12,957 nt of DNA, from the NCBI GenBank assembly GCA_934589525.1, contig CAKTOB010000042.1, positions 1 to 12,957 on the forward strand. The letters are read 5' to 3'. The DNA is from an uncultured Oscillospiraceae bacterium. GTDB taxonomy: Bacteria > Bacillota > Clostridia > Oscillospirales > Oscillospiraceae. The notes beneath the pieces are model-generated. The model saw only the letters and a program-made list of their open reading frames with translations, did no database searches and had not been told where the DNA came from. Position 1 is the first letter of the stretch; each line of letters opens with the position of its first letter. The position numbers and the translations under genes are program-made. This document shows positions 12,882 to 12,957 of the stretch, piece after piece.

Positions 12882-12957
12882 GCGGGTGTAGCTCATCCGG
12901 TAGAGCGCCACCTTGCCAAGGTGGAGGTAGCGAGTTCGAGCCTCGTCACCCGCTCCA
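12882..12957 (+). tRNA. tRNA-Gly (anticodon GCC), CCA encoded
   Basis: Acceptor GCGGGTG pairs with CACCCGC and is followed by T and CCA, ending exactly at the window edge. Anticodon stem CCACC/GGTGG encloses TTGCCAA, giving GCC. The T-loop is AGTTCGAGCCT. It is co-transcribed with tRNA-Phe. The gene is complete; its terminator or further tRNAs lie beyond the window. Confidence 0.97.

Overview
The window looks like a chromosomal segment of an anaerobic gut-type Clostridia/Firmicutes, probably in or near the Oscillospiraceae. This rests on the 5S-tRNA-Asn arrangement, strong AGGAGG ribosome sites, TTGACA/TATAAT promoters, GC-rich codon use in the metabolic genes, oxygen-sensitive radical-dehydratase chemistry and small GC-rich palindromic intergenic repeats. 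The genus is inferred; no marker gene here fixes it.

Layout. Positions 1-190 hold the 3' part of a 5S rRNA, tRNA-Asn(GTT) and a strong terminator: the end of an rRNA operon. Positions 190-1000 carry no convincing gene. They hold copies of the tRNA-Asn 3' end, a second terminator and a nested inverted-repeat element of about 350 bp. Positions 1000-4582 are a visibly A+T-richer operon: a lipoprotein, two ABC-2-type permeases and a short ATPase with an E-loop of the bacitracin/lantibiotic export type. It ends at a hairpin.

Positions 4846-12600 are a G+C-richer operon with its own promoter: a CooC-type nickel/metallochaperone-like ATPase, two 2-hydroxyacyl-CoA dehydratase-family subunits, their ATP-dependent activator (HgdC/BadF type), a 51-residue single-span membrane protein, a protein resembling the first half of the acetyl-CoA synthase beta subunit (CdhC/AcsB) without the A-cluster half, and a 2-enoate reductase (FMN, FAD, [4Fe-4S]). 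A hairpin follows. A consensus promoter then drives tRNA-Phe(GAA) and tRNA-Gly(GCC), which end the window.

Working model for the second operon (inference). The activator uses ATP to fire one electron into the two-subunit iron-sulfur dehydratase. That enzyme removes water from a 2-hydroxyacyl-CoA, or does a related difficult reduction, and the enoate reductase saturates the resulting double bond. This is the logic of reductive Stickland-type amino acid fermentation. The CooC-like ATPase and ACS-like protein are not part of the textbook pathway, and no CoA-transferase or 2-hydroxyacid dehydrogenase is present. The combination may therefore be an undescribed variant, and it is the most interesting content of the window.
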